Below, one piece after another: positions 62,471 through 64,000 of a stretch of DNA of 64,000 bases. The notes under the pieces are model-generated. The model was given only the letters and a program-made list of their open reading frames with translations, made no database searches and was not told where the DNA came from. Positions within the stretch are counted from its first letter, which is position 1; each line of letters opens with the position of its first letter. The position numbers were made by a program, and so were the translations under genes. Source of the stretch: Glandiceps talaboti (Eukaryota; Hemichordata; Enteropneusta; Spengelidae); assembly GCF_964340395.1 (NCBI RefSeq), contig NC_135561.1, positions 7,238,518-7,302,517 of the forward strand, read 5' to 3'.

Positions 62471-64000
62471 AAAGGGCTAGAAAACGCAACTCAGAGGACA
62501 GCATATATACGTATACTCAAATTAGTGCAGTGGCCCCCACAGGATAGAAGTAACCAAGTCGAATTACTGTTTTACCTGTAGATAATCCCTGAAGGCTTAC
62601 CCCATTAATCATCCAAGGCAGCCAGCCATTCCATTCACTTTGTTGATCACAAATTACAAGTATACAAATTCCTTGTCTGTGGATGAACATTATTTGTAAC
62701 CACTTTAATTTTGCAATAAAGTCAATGATCACAAAAAGAAACACACAATAATTGAAACTAGAACCAATGAAAGGGAAAGTATTAAATAAATTTGAAAATT
62801 GATTATTACACAGAAAGTACGTGACTTTACCCTTTATATTTATTCCTTATGCATTAATGTACAAGTTACAAGTGTGTTTAGTATTTACTATGCAGACAAA
62901 TTAAATTTTCATTTTCCCCATTGCAGAAATCATGTACCTTTACTGCCATACGATATATTTAATAGCATTGCCTTTAAACAATGCAACTTTGTTCCCTAGA
63001 AGATTTAAGCTACCTTCTTTCTTTTAAGTGACTGATCGACACAACCCCTCTTTTTCCCTTCCCCAACATCTTTGATATACCCCAAACCATGGAGGGAGGC
63101 GAGCTTCAAATATTATTTTTCTTCTGCAAATACCTGTGTACATTGAGTGTAATACATATTACCTAACACCCTAAAGAAGCCCCAAGTAATTGATTAATCA
63201 GACGGATACATTGTAATCATTACGTTTCATTCGTTTGTCTGGAGACTACAGAATATATGAATAAGTATAGAATCAATAATTACAAAGTGAAGATGTAAAG
63301 ATACAGAAACCATTTTATGATGTATCTTTTCATCTTGAATGATTAAACCAGCGACGAGTGGCTACATTTTGTTGATTTGATTTCTCGTGATTACCTTGAT
63401 AAGATGTCTTTCCACCTGTTGGAATCTAAAGGAAAACTGCTACATTTATGCAAGGTATTTATGCCAGAGTTTGGTGATTACTGCATTTAGTAAGTAGTAG
63501 ATGAAGATAAGGTCTTTCATTGAGTTTATGAATACAAACCATGCCACAAGTGACAAACATCAGAAATTAGCTTACTTGTGTACTAAATTTAACATTCAGT
63601 TAGTCGTCTTATATGTGTATCCAGATGAAGTCTGATTTCTTTTTTGGCAAAAATGTCGCAATCACTATGTAAGCTTTTACCCCTGACCTATCTTATGTAC
63701 TACTACATGTCAAATTTGACTTTGTTTGATGGCATAGTTAACGTGGGCGAGAAAATTTTCGTAAAATTTCAACTCAGGAACAAAGTTCTGTAACAGTGTT
63801 CCACGTTCCTATACTGGCAAGATTTTCACAGCATGGGACCCAAGGTACATATGTGTGAATGAGAGACAACTGCTATACATGTACAAAGGAACAGTGACAG
63901 TTCTACTCAAAAGTGAAACTCAGCAGATATGTTCATTCGAAATGCCTTGGAAATTATAAATATAGAACTTTTGCGTAATGTTTTCCTCGCAATGGCCATC

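Larger units (their letters stand above)
50986..64000. other. Gene-poor right part
   Basis: AT-rich DNA with repeats listed separately. No exon with convincing splice sites and protein similarity was found on either strand. It could be a long intron of a gene that continues beyond the window. Confidence 0.5.

Overview
The window is eukaryotic nuclear DNA from an animal, most likely a marine invertebrate bilaterian. The evidence is AT-rich sequence, genes split into many short exons with GT-AG introns, abundant microsatellites and minisatellites, many short inverted-repeat DNA transposons, and single-copy genes with clear animal orthologues. I cannot fix the phylum from the sequence. Coding exons fill only a small part of the 64 kb.

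Layout. 1-4.2 kb: a minus-strand first coding exon of a type II membrane protein (start at 4174) whose remaining exons were not found, plus at least three copies of a tiny transposon-like repeat with 8-9 bp target duplications. 7.9-12.5 kb: a plus-strand gene for a secreted Asp/Ser-rich repeat protein. It has a 516-bp in-frame tandem duplication and two short 3' exons beyond a 2.6-kb intron that carries a 2-kb terminal-inverted-repeat element. 12.5-16.3 kb: intergenic, with inverted-repeat elements. 16.3-18.3 kb: UQCC2 (complex III assembly factor), plus strand, four exons, complete. 20.3-20.7 kb: tail-to-tail junction with RFC1. 21.8-36.4 kb: RFC1, the large subunit of the replication clamp loader, minus strand. 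I reconstruct 21 coding exons with all splice phases compatible, giving 1063 residues. 36.4-36.7 kb: a 303-bp divergent promoter with E2F-like, NRF1-like and YY1-like sites. 36.7-38.4 kb: a short plus-strand gene that I could not identify. Its last coding stretch is in a frame that the best splice sites do not reach. 38.4-64 kb: mostly repeats and AT-rich DNA with a few weak coding candidates.

The most unusual pattern concerns splice sites. In three places (UQCC2 intron 3, RFC1 introns 12 and 14) the 3' edge of an exon together with its 5' splice site has been tandemly copied into the following intron, leaving rows of decoy splice donors. Other notable structures are the miniature 9-bp-TSD element, a 51-bp perfect palindrome, several long foldback elements in the convergent 3' regions of UQCC2 and RFC1, a composite direct/inverted repeat around a 96-codon ORF, and indel-free 56-bp and 46-bp minisatellites. 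No prokaryotic features, CRISPR arrays, rRNA or tRNA genes were recognised. All exon models come from reading splice signals and protein similarity by eye. No database search or RNA evidence was available.
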